A DNA stretch of 64,000 bases from SAR202 cluster bacterium Io17-Chloro-G2 (GTDB lineage Bacteria; Chloroflexota; Dehalococcoidia; Lucifugimonadales; UBA3495). Shown piece after piece: positions 48,718-58,692 of this stretch. The position numbers were made by a program, and so were the translations under genes. The notes beneath the pieces were generated by a model that was not told the DNA's origin, did not search any database, and was given only the letters and a program-made list of their open reading frames with translations. The stretch covers positions 1 through 64,000 of the forward strand of contig MUCP01000013.1 in NCBI GenBank assembly GCA_002816875.1, in the 5' to 3' direction. Every line of letters starts with the position of its first letter. Position 1 is the first letter of the stretch.

Positions 48718-50097
48718 TTAATGAACCCCGTCGCCGCCCAGCAGGTGGGCCAACCGCCCCAGGCTGTCAACCTCTTCCAGGCGGTCCAGCAAACCCAGGA
48801 GTTCTTGAGACGATGAATCGGAAAGGGCAGCCGAGGCGCAGTCCCGGAATTTGTCCCGTATCTCGTCCATGGTGGTTCCCCTGAGGGCGCCGGTGTCGAT
48901 GCGGTCCGCCCGCTCCTTCAGAACACGGCCATCCTTAAGGTGGACTTCTACCTCGTTATATGCCTCGATCCAGCTGGGTTGGCCTTCATTCCCGGAGATG
49001 CGGCGCATGTTCACCTTGGGAATGAATTCCTGGGCTTCTTTCCGTTGCACTTGACCGTCGGTGAAACTGCTTAGGCCAACGCCGCCGTCCAGCAGCGACG
49101 CGGCCAGGCAATATTGCATGCTGAATTTTCCTTCCAGGGCGGATTCGGGACGGTAGTGGATCAATGACCGGGGCGGGTCAAAGTCCACCAGCACGTCCAC
49201 TTTTTCTACCTGCTCCGCCTGGACACGTTCTTTGGCCAAGAGCTCGGACATGGCGTCCAGGGCCAGGTGAGCGCTGCCGCAGCAAGGGTATTTCTTGATC
49301 TCTATGCCCGATTCCACCAGGTAGCATTTCTCACCCAGGTTTTGCAGGACCCGGTCCGGGTCATAACCCTGGCCTCCTGAGAATGCTCGCATGAATCCGA
49401 ACCTGGCTTCGATGGCGTCGTCCGAGGCGGTGAACCCAGATTTGATCAGCTTGGCTGAAACGACACCGGTGCGGCAGGCGGCACCGGCGTGGAATGGCTT
49501 GGTCATGGTTCCGAAATTCGCCCTCAACCCGGCGGCTTGAGAAGCGGCGAGAGAGATTGCCATGGCGGTGTGCTGGGCGTCTAACTTCAGGATACTGGAA
49601 GCGGCTGCCGCCGCGCCCAAGGCGCCCAACGGCCCGGTGGGATGCCAGCCCAAGTCGTCGGCATAAGCCACGCTCATAGCCTCGCCCACGCTGCAGGCGA
49701 CTTCGAAGCCCAGCATGTAGGCCAACAACACGTCTTCGCCCGACGCGGCTTGCTCCTCTGCCAGGGCTAGGGTGCCCGGCAACAAAACAGCGGTAGGGTG
49801 TCCTTTTACTGCCCGGGTGATGTCGTCGTAGTCCAGGGCATGGGACATGGCGCCGTTGACCAAAGCGGCGTCGGGGGAAGATGTTTTAAACCCGCGGCCG
49901 ATGACCGTGGCGGCGGGAACGCCTCCGTTGGCGTTGACGAAATCGGACAGCACCTGCGCCAACGGTTCAGCCGAACCCGCCAGCGCGCAAGCCAGGCAGT
50001 CGATGATGGCCCCCTTGGCGGCCTCCACCGCGTCGGCCGGAAAGTTTTCCAGACCGGTGCCGTTGACGTATTCGCCGATCCGTTGGGTGATTTCCAT
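48718..50097 (-). CDS. MmgE/PrpD family protein
   Basis: AKGAIIDCLACALAGSAEPLAQVL, ALVNGAMSHALDYDD, PCCGSAHLALDAM; start refined to MEITQRIG. Confidence 0.92.
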   Translation of the reverse strand: MEITQRIGEYVNGTGLENFPADAVEAAKGAIIDCLACALAGSAEPLAQVLSDFVNANGGVPAATVIGRGFKTSSPDAALVNGAMSHALDYDDITRAVKGHPTAVLLPGTLALAEEQAASGEDVLLAYMLGFEVACSVGEAMSVAYADDLGWHPTGPLGALGAAAAASSILKLDAQHTAMAISLAASQAAGLRANFGTMTKPFHAGAACRTGVVSAKLIKSGFTASDDAIEARFGFMRAFSGGQGYDPDRVLQNLGEKCYLVESGIEIKKYPCCGSAHLALDAMSELLAKERVQAEQVEKVDVLVDFDPPRSLIHYRPESALEGKFSMQYCLAASLLDGGVGLSSFTDGQVQRKEAQEFIPKVNMRRISGNEGQPSWIEAYNEVEVHLKDGRVLKERADRIDTGALRGTTMDEIRDKFRDCASAALSDSSSQELLGLLDRLEEVDSLGRLAHLLGGDGVH

Positions 50098-50261
50098 GGT
50101 TGACTCCCTCAGGACGTCTGATAAGTTTATTCTATCAGGCCTCTGGCCGGGTGGGGTCAAAACGAGATTGCATGGAGCAAATACTCCAGAGGGCGCCGGA
50201 ATGAGGATGGTGCAGGCCAAAGGTCGGGTCAGTCCACCCGTGGCTTGGCGCCGGCGCCTTG

Positions 50262-51308
50262 CTACCTCACCTTGGGCAACACCTCTTGGGTTATCAACTT
50301 CAATGAGTTGATCTGGCGGTCGTAGGGTATGAGGTTGCCGTAGTTCACCTCGTACATGATCTGGTCCAATCCCAGGTCATCTTTCAAGGCGTTGATCTTC
50401 TCCACGGCGGCATCGGGGGTGCCAAACACAACCTTGTCCCTGAGCCAGTCGTCGTATTCCATCTCCAAGATGCGTTCTCCTTGGGCGCCCCAATCTCCGG
50501 TGGTGCCTCGAAGGTCGGCGTAGCCGGCTACCCGCTCTCCCAGCCGGCGCATGGAATTCATCGTGCTTTCCATCGGTTCCGAGTGGGCTTTTTCGGCGGT
50601 CTCGGCTATGTAAAACGGCACCCGCAGTCCGACCTTGGATTGACCTTGGTGCCCGGCTTCCTTCCAAGCGTCCCGGTATTCCTGTATGGCGGGTTTAAGC
50701 TCAGCCAGGGTGAATACCCGGGAAGGATTGATCAGGATGGGGTAACCCATGCGGCCGGATATAGCGAAGCTCTCCACCGAGGTGATGCCCATGGTGATGG
50801 GAGGATGGGGGTCTTGGTAGGGATGGGGCGCGATACCCACGTCGTCGCACGAGTAATGTTCTCCGGAAAAGGAGAACCGTTCGTTGGTCCAGGCGCTGAT
50901 GATGATCTCCAGGAACTCGTCGAACCGGCCCCGGCTTTCATGGAAGGGCACGTTATAGCCCTCGTGAACGTTTGGGAAAGTGCCCCGGCCGATGCCGAAT
51001 TCCACCCGGCCGTGGCTGATGTGGTCCAGGGTCGCCACTTCCTCAGCGATGCGTATGGGGTTGCCCAAAGGGAGTATTTGCACCGCCAAGCCGATGCGCA
51101 TTCGCTCGGTGCGGGCGGCGATGGCGCTGGCCACTGTAACGGGAGCGGAGAGCACAGACCGGTCGATGTTGAAATGGTATTCCGCCAGCCATACGGAGTC
51201 CACGCCCAATTCTTCGGCCTTGTCCACCAGATTGAAGGACTCCTCGAATGCATCCCTCTGGGTCATCTCACCCCGGCGGGAAAACTCTAAGAACAGTGGA
51301 AAGTCCAT
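50262..51308 (-). CDS. LLM class (luciferase-like) flavin-dependent oxidoreductase
   Basis: AEELGVDSVWLAEYHFNIDRSVLSAPVTVASAIAARTERMRIGLAVQILPLGNPIRIAEEVATLDHISHGRVEFGIGRG. Confidence 0.93.
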   Translation of the reverse strand: MDFPLFLEFSRRGEMTQRDAFEESFNLVDKAEELGVDSVWLAEYHFNIDRSVLSAPVTVASAIAARTERMRIGLAVQILPLGNPIRIAEEVATLDHISHGRVEFGIGRGTFPNVHEGYNVPFHESRGRFDEFLEIIISAWTNERFSFSGEHYSCDDVGIAPHPYQDPHPPITMGITSVESFAISGRMGYPILINPSRVFTLAELKPAIQEYRDAWKEAGHQGQSKVGLRVPFYIAETAEKAHSEPMESTMNSMRRLGERVAGYADLRGTTGDWGAQGERILEMEYDDWLRDKVVFGTPDAAVEKINALKDDLGLDQIMYEVNYGNLIPYDRQINSLKLITQEVLPKVR

Positions 51309-51354
51309 GGGGCCTCCGGTTTCTACCTTTTCTCTAATCTGGCGAATCTGATGC

Positions 51355-52836
51355 TTGTGTCTATTGCTTGCGCCCATGATAGTACAGCGATGGCTTGAGG
51401 AGTCAAGCCAGGCGGTTGAATTCCCAGCCTCATGGAGGCAGCTTGCCCGCCGGGTCCGCCGTGGGTATCATGCCCTTGGCCCGTTGGCGGACGTGGGTCC
51501 CGCCGCATTACAGCAAACAAAGGGGGGGTTATTGGAGCAGGTTTCTTCTTTATCTGGACCGGCAACGAGGCCGCCCGAGGGTGGGTTGAGGCAGAACAGG
51601 GGATTGATCTTAGGAAGCCTGTCTTTCGGCCACGGGATCTCCCATCTCTACGACATGGGCTTTCAAGTTTTCATGCCTGCCATAAGGGACAGCATGGGCT
51701 TGAGCTATCTTCAGGTGGCCACCATCGCGGGTATCCGGCAGGGCGGATTCGGCGTGGTCAACTTGGGCGGCGGCGTGTTGGTGGACCGGCTGAAGCGACA
51801 ATGGGGGCAGATCCTCACGGGATGCATGGTATGGTCCGCGCTGGCTTTCCTCGTTATCGCTCTGTCGCGGAACTTTCCTGTGCTGGTCATGGGGATTGTC
51901 CTATTGTCACTGCCTGGGGCGCTATGGCATTTGCCCGCCACGGCAGCCATCTCCCAACGTTTTCCCGACAGGCGGGGCTTTGCCGTCTCGATCCATGGGT
52001 TTGGCTCCAACATAGGAAACGTTCTGGGTCCGGTGGTGGCGGGGCTTTTGTTGACAGTCCTGGTGTGGAACAGCGTTCTGTTGATCTACGTGGTCCCCGC
52101 CCTGCTGCTGGCCGCTTTTGTCTGGTGGACCCTTAAAGACCTAGGCAAAGACACCGGAACAGAAACCGAGCAAAACACAAGCGTGGATGTCGCTCCGGCC
52201 GCTCAAGAGAACCGGATCAACGGACTCAGCGCCCAATTCCGGGAGGGCGCCCGGATGCTGAAAAACCCCATAATCTTGGGCCTGGTGCTTTCCTCCACCT
52301 TGCGGGGGATCGGGCTCAACGCCACCTTCCACTGGGCGCCCTTCTACCTGGAAGAGCAACTTGGTATGGGCCATTTCTCAGCCGGCGTGCACTACGCCTT
52401 GCTCACAGGAATGGGTATAGCGTCGGCGCCGGTTTTGGGCGCGCTTTCGGACAGCTTCGGGCGTAAGATGGTGCTGGTCCCCGGCATGGCCCTGGCCAGC
52501 GGGTTTTCGTTCCTGGTGGTCGGCGCGGGCGATACCATTTTTCTGGCCCTGATCCTGGCTGGGCTAGGCTTGTTCAGCTTTGCGTTGCACCAGATCATGC
52601 AGGCGGCGATGTTGGACGTGGTGGACCGGGGGACCGAGGCCACGGCCATAGGATTGATCTTTGGCATCAACGGCGTCATAGGCGGCGCCTCCCCTTTCTT
52701 GGCTACTTTGATCATCAGCCACCTGGGAGGTTTTGGCTCGATTTTCTATTACAGCGGTATCCTGACTGCTTTGGCCGCGGTGACCATCATTTTCATACCG
52801 CTGCGCCGCAGGGAAGTGGCGGGAACCGCGGAATGA
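51355..52836 (+). CDS. MFS transporter (true start probably downstream of 51355)
   Basis: LSFGHGISHLYDMGFQVFMPAIRDSMGLSY..., LGALSDSFGRKMVLVPGMALASG, about 12 TM. Confidence 0.87.
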   Translation: MCLLLAPMIVQRWLEESSQAVEFPASWRQLARRVRRGYHALGPLADVGPAALQQTKGGLLEQVSSLSGPATRPPEGGLRQNRGLILGSLSFGHGISHLYDMGFQVFMPAIRDSMGLSYLQVATIAGIRQGGFGVVNLGGGVLVDRLKRQWGQILTGCMVWSALAFLVIALSRNFPVLVMGIVLLSLPGALWHLPATAAISQRFPDRRGFAVSIHGFGSNIGNVLGPVVAGLLLTVLVWNSVLLIYVVPALLLAAFVWWTLKDLGKDTGTETEQNTSVDVAPAAQENRINGLSAQFREGARMLKNPIILGLVLSSTLRGIGLNATFHWAPFYLEEQLGMGHFSAGVHYALLTGMGIASAPVLGALSDSFGRKMVLVPGMALASGFSFLVVGAGDTIFLALILAGLGLFSFALHQIMQAAMLDVVDRGTEATAIGLIFGINGVIGGASPFLATLIISHLGGFGSIFYYSGILTALAAVTIIFIPLRRREVAGTAE

Positions 52837-52870
52837 TTCCGGGTAACCTGTTATATATGAGGAGGAGATT

Positions 52871-53776
52871 ATGCCCATAACAAAGATGCATCCAGAGCTC
52901 GACCGGATCGTGTCACCGGACCAGGCGATCGAAGAACTGGGCAACGGATTCGGCGGCGACGGCGGCCCTGCCGAGGGGCCATTATGGTGGAAGGAAGGCG
53001 GGTATCTGCTGTTCAGCGACATCCACAACAACCGGCGGATGAAGTGGGCGCCCGGAACCGGGATTGCCACGTTTGTGGAACCCACCAACCGGGCCAACGG
53101 GCTGACCCGCGACCTGGCGGGGAGGCTGCTGGCTTGCGAGCATGATTCCCGCCGCGTGACCCGCACCGAACCCGACGGGAGCATCACCGTGGTAGCCAAC
53201 AGCTACCAGGGCCGCCAATTGAACCGGCCCAATGACCTGGTGGTCAAATCCGACGGGTGCATCTACATCACCGATCCGTGGACCAGTCCGTTGCCCCAGC
53301 AACAATGGGACCTCAGCTTTTCCGGGGTTTACCGTGTCACGCCGGACTTGGGCACGCTGACCCTATTGGTGGATGATTTCCTGGTCCCCAACGGGCTGGC
53401 ATTCTCTCCTGATGAGAGCATACTTTACATAAACGACTCGCGGCGGGGGCACATCCGCGCCTTCGACATGCAGCCCAACGGCGCTCTGGCCAGGGGCAGC
53501 GACCGGATATTTTGCGATCTTAGGGGTGACCAACCGGGGGTTCCCGACGGCATGAAGGTGGATGTGGAAGGAAACGTTTACTGCGGCGGCTCCGGCGGCG
53601 TCTGGATCATAGACCCCGCGGGAAAGCATCTGGGGACGATCGAACATGGCCAAACAGCCACTACCAATGTGGCCTGGGGAGGCGATGACTGGAAGACTTT
53701 GTTCTTCACCAGCCGGAACACTTTGGGAAGGGTGCAAATGAAAATTGCCGGGATGCCTGTGCCGGCGGCGGCGTGA
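52871..53776 (+). CDS. SMP-30/gluconolactonase family protein
   Basis: EGPLWWKEGGYLLFSDIHNNRRMKW, NRPNDLVVKSDGCIYITDP, VPNGLAFSPDESILYINDS, VPDGMKVDVEGNVYC. Confidence 0.93.
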   Translation: MPITKMHPELDRIVSPDQAIEELGNGFGGDGGPAEGPLWWKEGGYLLFSDIHNNRRMKWAPGTGIATFVEPTNRANGLTRDLAGRLLACEHDSRRVTRTEPDGSITVVANSYQGRQLNRPNDLVVKSDGCIYITDPWTSPLPQQQWDLSFSGVYRVTPDLGTLTLLVDDFLVPNGLAFSPDESILYINDSRRGHIRAFDMQPNGALARGSDRIFCDLRGDQPGVPDGMKVDVEGNVYCGGSGGVWIIDPAGKHLGTIEHGQTATTNVAWGGDDWKTLFFTSRNTLGRVQMKIAGMPVPAAA

Positions 53777-53849
53777 CCGTTCTTACGGATCAAGGTCTAT
53801 CCCGCCAAAGATGTACAAAATATTTCGAAATGCATAGGGAGGTAAGTCA

Positions 53850-54398
53850 ATGGCTAGATTAGACAACCTGACCAGGGACCAACTCAAGCCGGAAGACCAA
53901 CAATTCTTTGACGAGATCTCGGGCAGCAGAGGCAGCGTACGGGGTCCTTACGGGGTGTTGCTGCACAGCCCCAAGCTGGCCGCCCGGGTGGCCCACACAG
54001 GCACTCACGTGCGTTTCGATTTTGATTGGCCCGAAGCATTGAAGGAAACGGTCATCCTGGCCACGGCCAGGGAGATCAAATCCCAGTACGAGTTCACGGC
54101 CCACGCCAGATTGGCCCGGCAGGCAGGCGCTTCGGAATCGACCATCAAGGCCCTAGCCGACGGCACGGCGCCCGCCGGCCTTTCTGGCGACGAAGAGTTG
54201 GTCGTTCGCTATACCCAACAACTGCTGCGCGACCATAAGATCACCGACGCAACATACCAAGCGGTGGTGGACCGGTTTGGCGTGCAGGACACCGTGAATC
54301 TCACCGGGCTTATTGGCCACTACCTATTGGTTGGCCAGGTGTTGGCGGCGTTTGAGGTTGAACTGGCCCCGGACATGGCTCCCGAACTGGTGGTGTAG
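53850..54398 (+). CDS. carboxymuconolactone decarboxylase family protein
   Basis: GVLLHSPKLAARVAHTGTHVRFDFDWPEALKETVILATAREIKSQYEFTAHARLARQAG. Confidence 0.85.
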   Translation: MARLDNLTRDQLKPEDQQFFDEISGSRGSVRGPYGVLLHSPKLAARVAHTGTHVRFDFDWPEALKETVILATAREIKSQYEFTAHARLARQAGASESTIKALADGTAPAGLSGDEELVVRYTQQLLRDHKITDATYQAVVDRFGVQDTVNLTGLIGHYLLVGQVLAAFEVELAPDMAPELVV

Positions 54399-54568
54399 AC
54401 CTTCTCTGACACCCCAGCCAAGGGTGGTAAAGCCTATGGAATGCGTTGACGGTAAATTGTAGCGAGGGTAAAATTTGCCCAACCTCAGACCGGAGATTTA
54501 GTCTCAACCGGATTGATGCCGGCCTAAGGGTTGGCCAACCGCGCCGGGGCCGCATAGGAAGGACGCAT

Positions 54569-55306
54569 ATGGAAAAGGCGGAACGAGATCGAATATTGAG
54601 CAGTATGAGTCAGGAGGAGTCGGACGCATATCGTCAGATCCTCCAGGAAGTACGCGCCGAGGCCAAGGCTCTGCCCGGCGAACAGATCGCCCGAAGAAAG
54701 CAGGTTTTGGGCCCGCGATTGGAGAGCTTGCAAGGTAATGTGAAGCTCGCCTTGACGGCTACAGCCGCCCGGGACCAGACTGGCCCCAACGAGGGCGAGA
54801 CCCCTCCCGATTTCAACCTGAAACGGATGGGGTCGGAAGAAAAGGTGAGCCTGTCCAGCTTCCGGGGCAAACGCCCGGTGGGGCTGATCTTCGGCAGCTA
54901 CACCTGACCCCCCTTCCGCGTTCAGGTTGATCGCATAAACGAGCTCTACCGCCGGTTCAACGGCGAGGTGGAATTCTTCGTTGTCTACGTGCAGGAAGCC
55001 CATCCCACCGACGGGCGGCAGACCGACAGCAACGTAGAGGCGGGAATCCTCTTCCGCCAGCATCAAAGTTTTGATGAGCGGAACGATGTCGCCGCCACCT
55101 GCACCTTGGACCTCCACGTAGAGGTGCCGGTGCTGGTGGAAGAGATGGACAACAACGTGGATGAAGCTTACGGCGCCGCTCCCGAACGCCTGTATCTCAT
55201 CGACGTCGACGGAAAGGTGGCCTACCATGGAGGGGCTGGCCCCCACTTCTTTGATTTGGATGAGTGGGAAGAAGCCCTGAAGGCCTGCGTTGGGGTAACC
55301 GCGTAG
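54569..55306 (+). CDS. predicted selenoprotein: redoxin / iodothyronine-deiodinase-like, in-frame TGA (Sec113) at 54905-54907
   Basis: ORFs 54446-54907 and 54968-55306 share a frame and are separated by TGA; read-through gives ...GKRPVGLIFGSYT-U-PPFRVQVDRINELYRRFNGEVEFFVVYVQEAHPTDG...MDNNVDEAYGAAPERLYLIDVDGKVAYHGGAGPHFF, matching the deiodinase pattern. Confidence 0.85.
54918..54934 (+). promoter_or_regulatory. bSECIS-like hairpin downstream of in-frame UGA
   Basis: GCG-UU-CAGGUU-GA-U-CGC: 3-bp base stem, bulged U, U-A and U-G pairs, GGU in apical loop about 20 nt from the start of the UGA. Confidence 0.6.
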
Positions 55307-55561
55307 AAGACCCGGGGCCTTACCCTCAGTCCTTCTCCCGGCGGGAGAGGGGACGCCTACCATGGAATGCGAGGCTGGGTGAGGGCCGGTCCCTTCCCCA
55401 AGCCCCGTACTGGGTTGAATCCGCGATTCGACCGGTTTAAAATATCAGTGCCGCCTACCCCAAAGGGAGGCGAGCCGGACAATTTAAAATTCCATCACAT
55501 TCGGAATGGCCGCTGGGATCGATGTTGACCGAGACGGCCCCAAAACTGAATGGTTTTCACG

Positions 55562-55598
55562 TAAAAGCCCCGCCGGGAAGGTGGGGCTTTACTTTTTT
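55562..55598 (+). terminator. rho-independent terminator downstream of the selenoprotein candidate
   Basis: AAAGCCCCGCCGGGAAGGTGGGGCTTTACTTTTTT: GC-rich stem followed by a T run. Confidence 0.75.
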
Positions 55599-55646
55599 CA
55601 TTTGCTCGAACCCGCTGCCACAGCTTCGCCAAGTTCGGTGTGTCTC

Positions 55647-56627
55647 TTGAATTCCACCATTACTTCGGTGAAAGGATTGGAGGCAGGGCATTACACCGAC
55701 CTTGAGAACGCCACCGGCTGCACGGTTGTCCTTTGCCGGCAGGGCGCGGTGGGGGGCGTGGATGTCCGGGGCGGCTCTCCGGGCACCCGGGAGACGGACC
55801 TGCTCAGGCCGGTTCACCGTGTGGACCGGGTGCACGCGATCCTTTTGAGCGGCGGCAGCGCCTTCGGTTTGGACGCGGCTGGAGGAGTGGTCCGCTATCT
55901 GGAAGAGAAGGGTATCGGCTTTGAAGCCGGCCCCGCCGTAGTTCCCATAGTTTCCGGCGCCATCTTGTTCGACCTGGCTCTGCTCAACCATAAGGTCAGA
56001 CCCGGTCCCGAGGAAGGATACCGCGCCTGCCTGGCCGCGGTTCCGGGACCCATGGCGGAAGGGTGCGTCGGCGCGGGAACGGGCGCCACCGTGGCCAAGG
56101 GCCGCGGACGGGAGCGGGCCATCAAATCCGGCATCGGGTCGGCTAGCCTGAAAATGCCCAACGGCTCGACGGTGTCGGCGGCGGTGGCGGTCAACGCATA
56201 TGGCGGTATATTCGATCACCGCAGCGGGCGTTTGGTGGCCGGGCCTAGGCGGGACGACGGCCAAGGGTTTGATGATCCGGTGGGGCTGCTGATGGGTCAA
56301 GACCCAGGAAAAGATGGTCAAGAATTGTCCAATACCACCATCGGGGTCGTGGCCACCGACGCCCGGTTGACCAGAGAGGAAGCCAACTACCTGGCAAGGG
56401 TCAGCCATGATGGACTGGCACTGTCCATTCGGCCCTGCCACACCATCAGGGACGGCGATACCATGTTTGCGCTGGCCACGGGACATCTTACAGATGAAAG
56501 TCAACCGGTGGACCTTACGGTGCTGGGCGCCGCCGGTGTGGAGGTGACCGCCCTGGCGATCTTGAGAGCTGTGGAAACGGCCACCGGCCTAGGCGGGCTA
56601 CCCGCAACAAGTGAACTTCCATGGTGA
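55647..56627 (+). CDS. P1/S58 family peptidase (DmpA-like)
   Basis: SVKGLEAGHYTDLENATGCTVVLC, GGVDVRGGSPGTRETDLL, HAILLSGGSAFGLDAAGGVVRYLEE, GAGTGATVAKG; TTG start placed after the terminator. Confidence 0.9.
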   Translation: MNSTITSVKGLEAGHYTDLENATGCTVVLCRQGAVGGVDVRGGSPGTRETDLLRPVHRVDRVHAILLSGGSAFGLDAAGGVVRYLEEKGIGFEAGPAVVPIVSGAILFDLALLNHKVRPGPEEGYRACLAAVPGPMAEGCVGAGTGATVAKGRGRERAIKSGIGSASLKMPNGSTVSAAVAVNAYGGIFDHRSGRLVAGPRRDDGQGFDDPVGLLMGQDPGKDGQELSNTTIGVVATDARLTREEANYLARVSHDGLALSIRPCHTIRDGDTMFALATGHLTDESQPVDLTVLGAAGVEVTALAILRAVETATGLGGLPATSELPW

Positions 56628-57526
56628 GGTTACCTATTGACACCTCAAACCCGGCCATTGGATTCATAGGTCTGGGCGTTCTAGGGAAAGGACTGAGTTT
56701 AGCCATGGCTCAGAGCGGCCAAAAGGTTTGCGGGGTCTATAGCCGCACCCAGGCATCGGCCCAGTGGGCAGCCGAGCGGATAGAAGGGTGCCGCGTATTC
56801 ACCCAAGCCCAGGAACTGTGTGACCAGATGGACCTGGTCTTCGTGACCACCCCCGATGCGGTCATCAGGCAGATCGCATCAGCAATCTCCTGGAGGCCAA
56901 ACCAGGGAGTTGTGCACTGTTCTGGCGCTTCGTCGGAACAGATCCTGGAGCCGGCTGCGAAACAGGGAGCGACTACCGGCGCGTTTCATCCTTGCCAGAC
57001 ATTTGCCGGCCTGAGTGATCCCGCCGAGGCTGCGGACAGACTCAGGGGCGTCACCTTTGCCGTGGCTGGGAATGGCTGGGCGCCCAGCTATCTTCGCGGC
57101 CTGGCGGTGACGCTGGGCGGATATCCAATAGCTGTTCCCGACGGCCAACGTCCCCAATACCACGCCGCCAGTGTCGTGGCCTGCGGTCATTTGGTCGCGC
57201 TGTTGAGTGGAGCGGTCCGGTTATGGGAAGGGATGGGTTTCACCCAAGAGGAAGCGGTTCAAGCCCTGTATCCCCTGTGCCGGTCCACCCTCGAGAACGT
57301 CGCTAAACACGGCCTGGCCGCCGCCGCCACGGGACCGGCCATGCGGGGTGATACCGCTACGATCAAATCCCACTTGGATGCCCTGAGCGATGGATTCACA
57401 GGTTTGATCCCATCGTACACCGCGTTGGCCCGGGATTCATTGACCATTGCCAAAACGCGAGGGCTGCTAGAATCCCAGATCAGCGAAATCAACCGTCTTC
57501 TAGATAGCTTTACCCCAGAGGGGTAG
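56621..57526 (+). CDS. Rossmann-like / DUF2520-domain oxidoreductase
   Basis: IGFIGLGVLGKGLSLAMAQSGQKVCGVYSRT, VFVTTPDAVIRQIA, GAFHPCQTFAG, AASVVACGHLVALLS. Confidence 0.87.
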   Translation: MVRLPIDTSNPAIGFIGLGVLGKGLSLAMAQSGQKVCGVYSRTQASAQWAAERIEGCRVFTQAQELCDQMDLVFVTTPDAVIRQIASAISWRPNQGVVHCSGASSEQILEPAAKQGATTGAFHPCQTFAGLSDPAEAADRLRGVTFAVAGNGWAPSYLRGLAVTLGGYPIAVPDGQRPQYHAASVVACGHLVALLSGAVRLWEGMGFTQEEAVQALYPLCRSTLENVAKHGLAAAATGPAMRGDTATIKSHLDALSDGFTGLIPSYTALARDSLTIAKTRGLLESQISEINRLLDSFTPEG

Positions 57527-57614
57527 CTCTGCTTTCGCTAGCCGATTGTGGCGGCAAAGGTTGCCTAAAACTCGATCGAGGACCAACCATAACCAGCGAG
57601 GAGAGGCCGAAACG

Positions 57615-58454
57615 ATGCATAAAGTAACGGTCCGGGACATTGCCGAAATGAAATCCAGGGGCGAGAAGATCCCCATGATCACGGCTTACGACTACACCAC
57701 GGCAAAGGCGGTGGACCAGGCCGGAATACCCCTGCTCCTGGTGGGAGATAGCCTGGGCATGGTGGTTTTGGGCTACGAATCCACCGTGTCGGTGACCATG
57801 GAAGACATGTTGCATCACGTCAAAGCGGTGACCCGGGGGGCCAAAAGCGCCATGGTCATCGCCGATCTGCCGTTCATGACCTACCATTTGGACCCATCCC
57901 AAGCTTTGGGCAACGCCGGCCGGCTTATCCAGGAAGGAGGAGCTTCCTCGGTCAAACTGGAAGGAGGCGAGCGTATGGCTGAGACCACCCGGCGAATCGT
58001 GGAATGCGGTATTCCCGTCATGGGGCACATAGGCCTCACTCCCCAATCTGTCAACGGGCTGGGCGGTTACCGGGTTCAAGGCCGGGGGCGGGAGGAAGCG
58101 GAGCAACTTTTGAAAGACGCTGTGGCTCTGGAACAGGCCGGCGCCTACGCCGTGGTGTTGGAAATGGTCCCCATACCGTTGGCTTGCATGATCTCCAAGA
58201 GATTGACAATCCCGACCATAGGCATCGGGGCCGGAGTAGGATGCGACGGACAGGTGCAAGTGATTCACGACATGCTGGGATTGTTCACCGATTTCGTCCC
58301 TAAGCACGCTAGGCGATACGCCCATCTGGCCGACCTGATGACCGACGCTCTCACCCGATACGCCCAAGACGTACGGGACGGCTCGTTCCCCTCGGCCAAG
58401 GAGAGTTTCAAAATGGACGAGGCCGTGTTGGAAGGCATGGCTGCGGCCTCTTAG
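57615..58454 (+). CDS. panB: 3-methyl-2-oxobutanoate hydroxymethyltransferase
   Basis: KIPMITAYDYTTAKAVDQAGIPLLLVGDSLGMVVLGYESTVSVTMEDMLHHVKAVTRG, GHIGLTPQSVN. Confidence 0.96.
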   Translation: MHKVTVRDIAEMKSRGEKIPMITAYDYTTAKAVDQAGIPLLLVGDSLGMVVLGYESTVSVTMEDMLHHVKAVTRGAKSAMVIADLPFMTYHLDPSQALGNAGRLIQEGGASSVKLEGGERMAETTRRIVECGIPVMGHIGLTPQSVNGLGGYRVQGRGREEAEQLLKDAVALEQAGAYAVVLEMVPIPLACMISKRLTIPTIGIGAGVGCDGQVQVIHDMLGLFTDFVPKHARRYAHLADLMTDALTRYAQDVRDGSFPSAKESFKMDEAVLEGMAAAS

Positions 58455-58692
58455 AGGAATCCGTTCACCTAGAACCATGGTAGAATGATTGTGTAGGCAG
58501 ATCACAGGAATGACGGGGAGGATTTTAGAAATGCCGCTGTTGGTACTTATCAAACTTAGCTTCGGCATTCTCAAACATTCCTTTCTTCATCCGACAGACG
58601 TGTTGGTTTTGGATAAGGAATCGGGACAGGTGTCCGGTCATCGGCAATTAGATAATCAAGGTCAGAATCCTAGGATTGACTCATAGTCCGGT

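Noticed and set aside
50481-51351. Antisense ORFs opposite the LLM oxidoreductase
   Set aside because: Shadow ORFs; the LLM frame on the minus strand has clear family motifs.
54968-55306. ORF treated as a stand-alone 112-aa protein
   Set aside because: It is in frame with 54446-54907, starts in the middle of a conserved deiodinase-like domain, and is better explained by UGA read-through.
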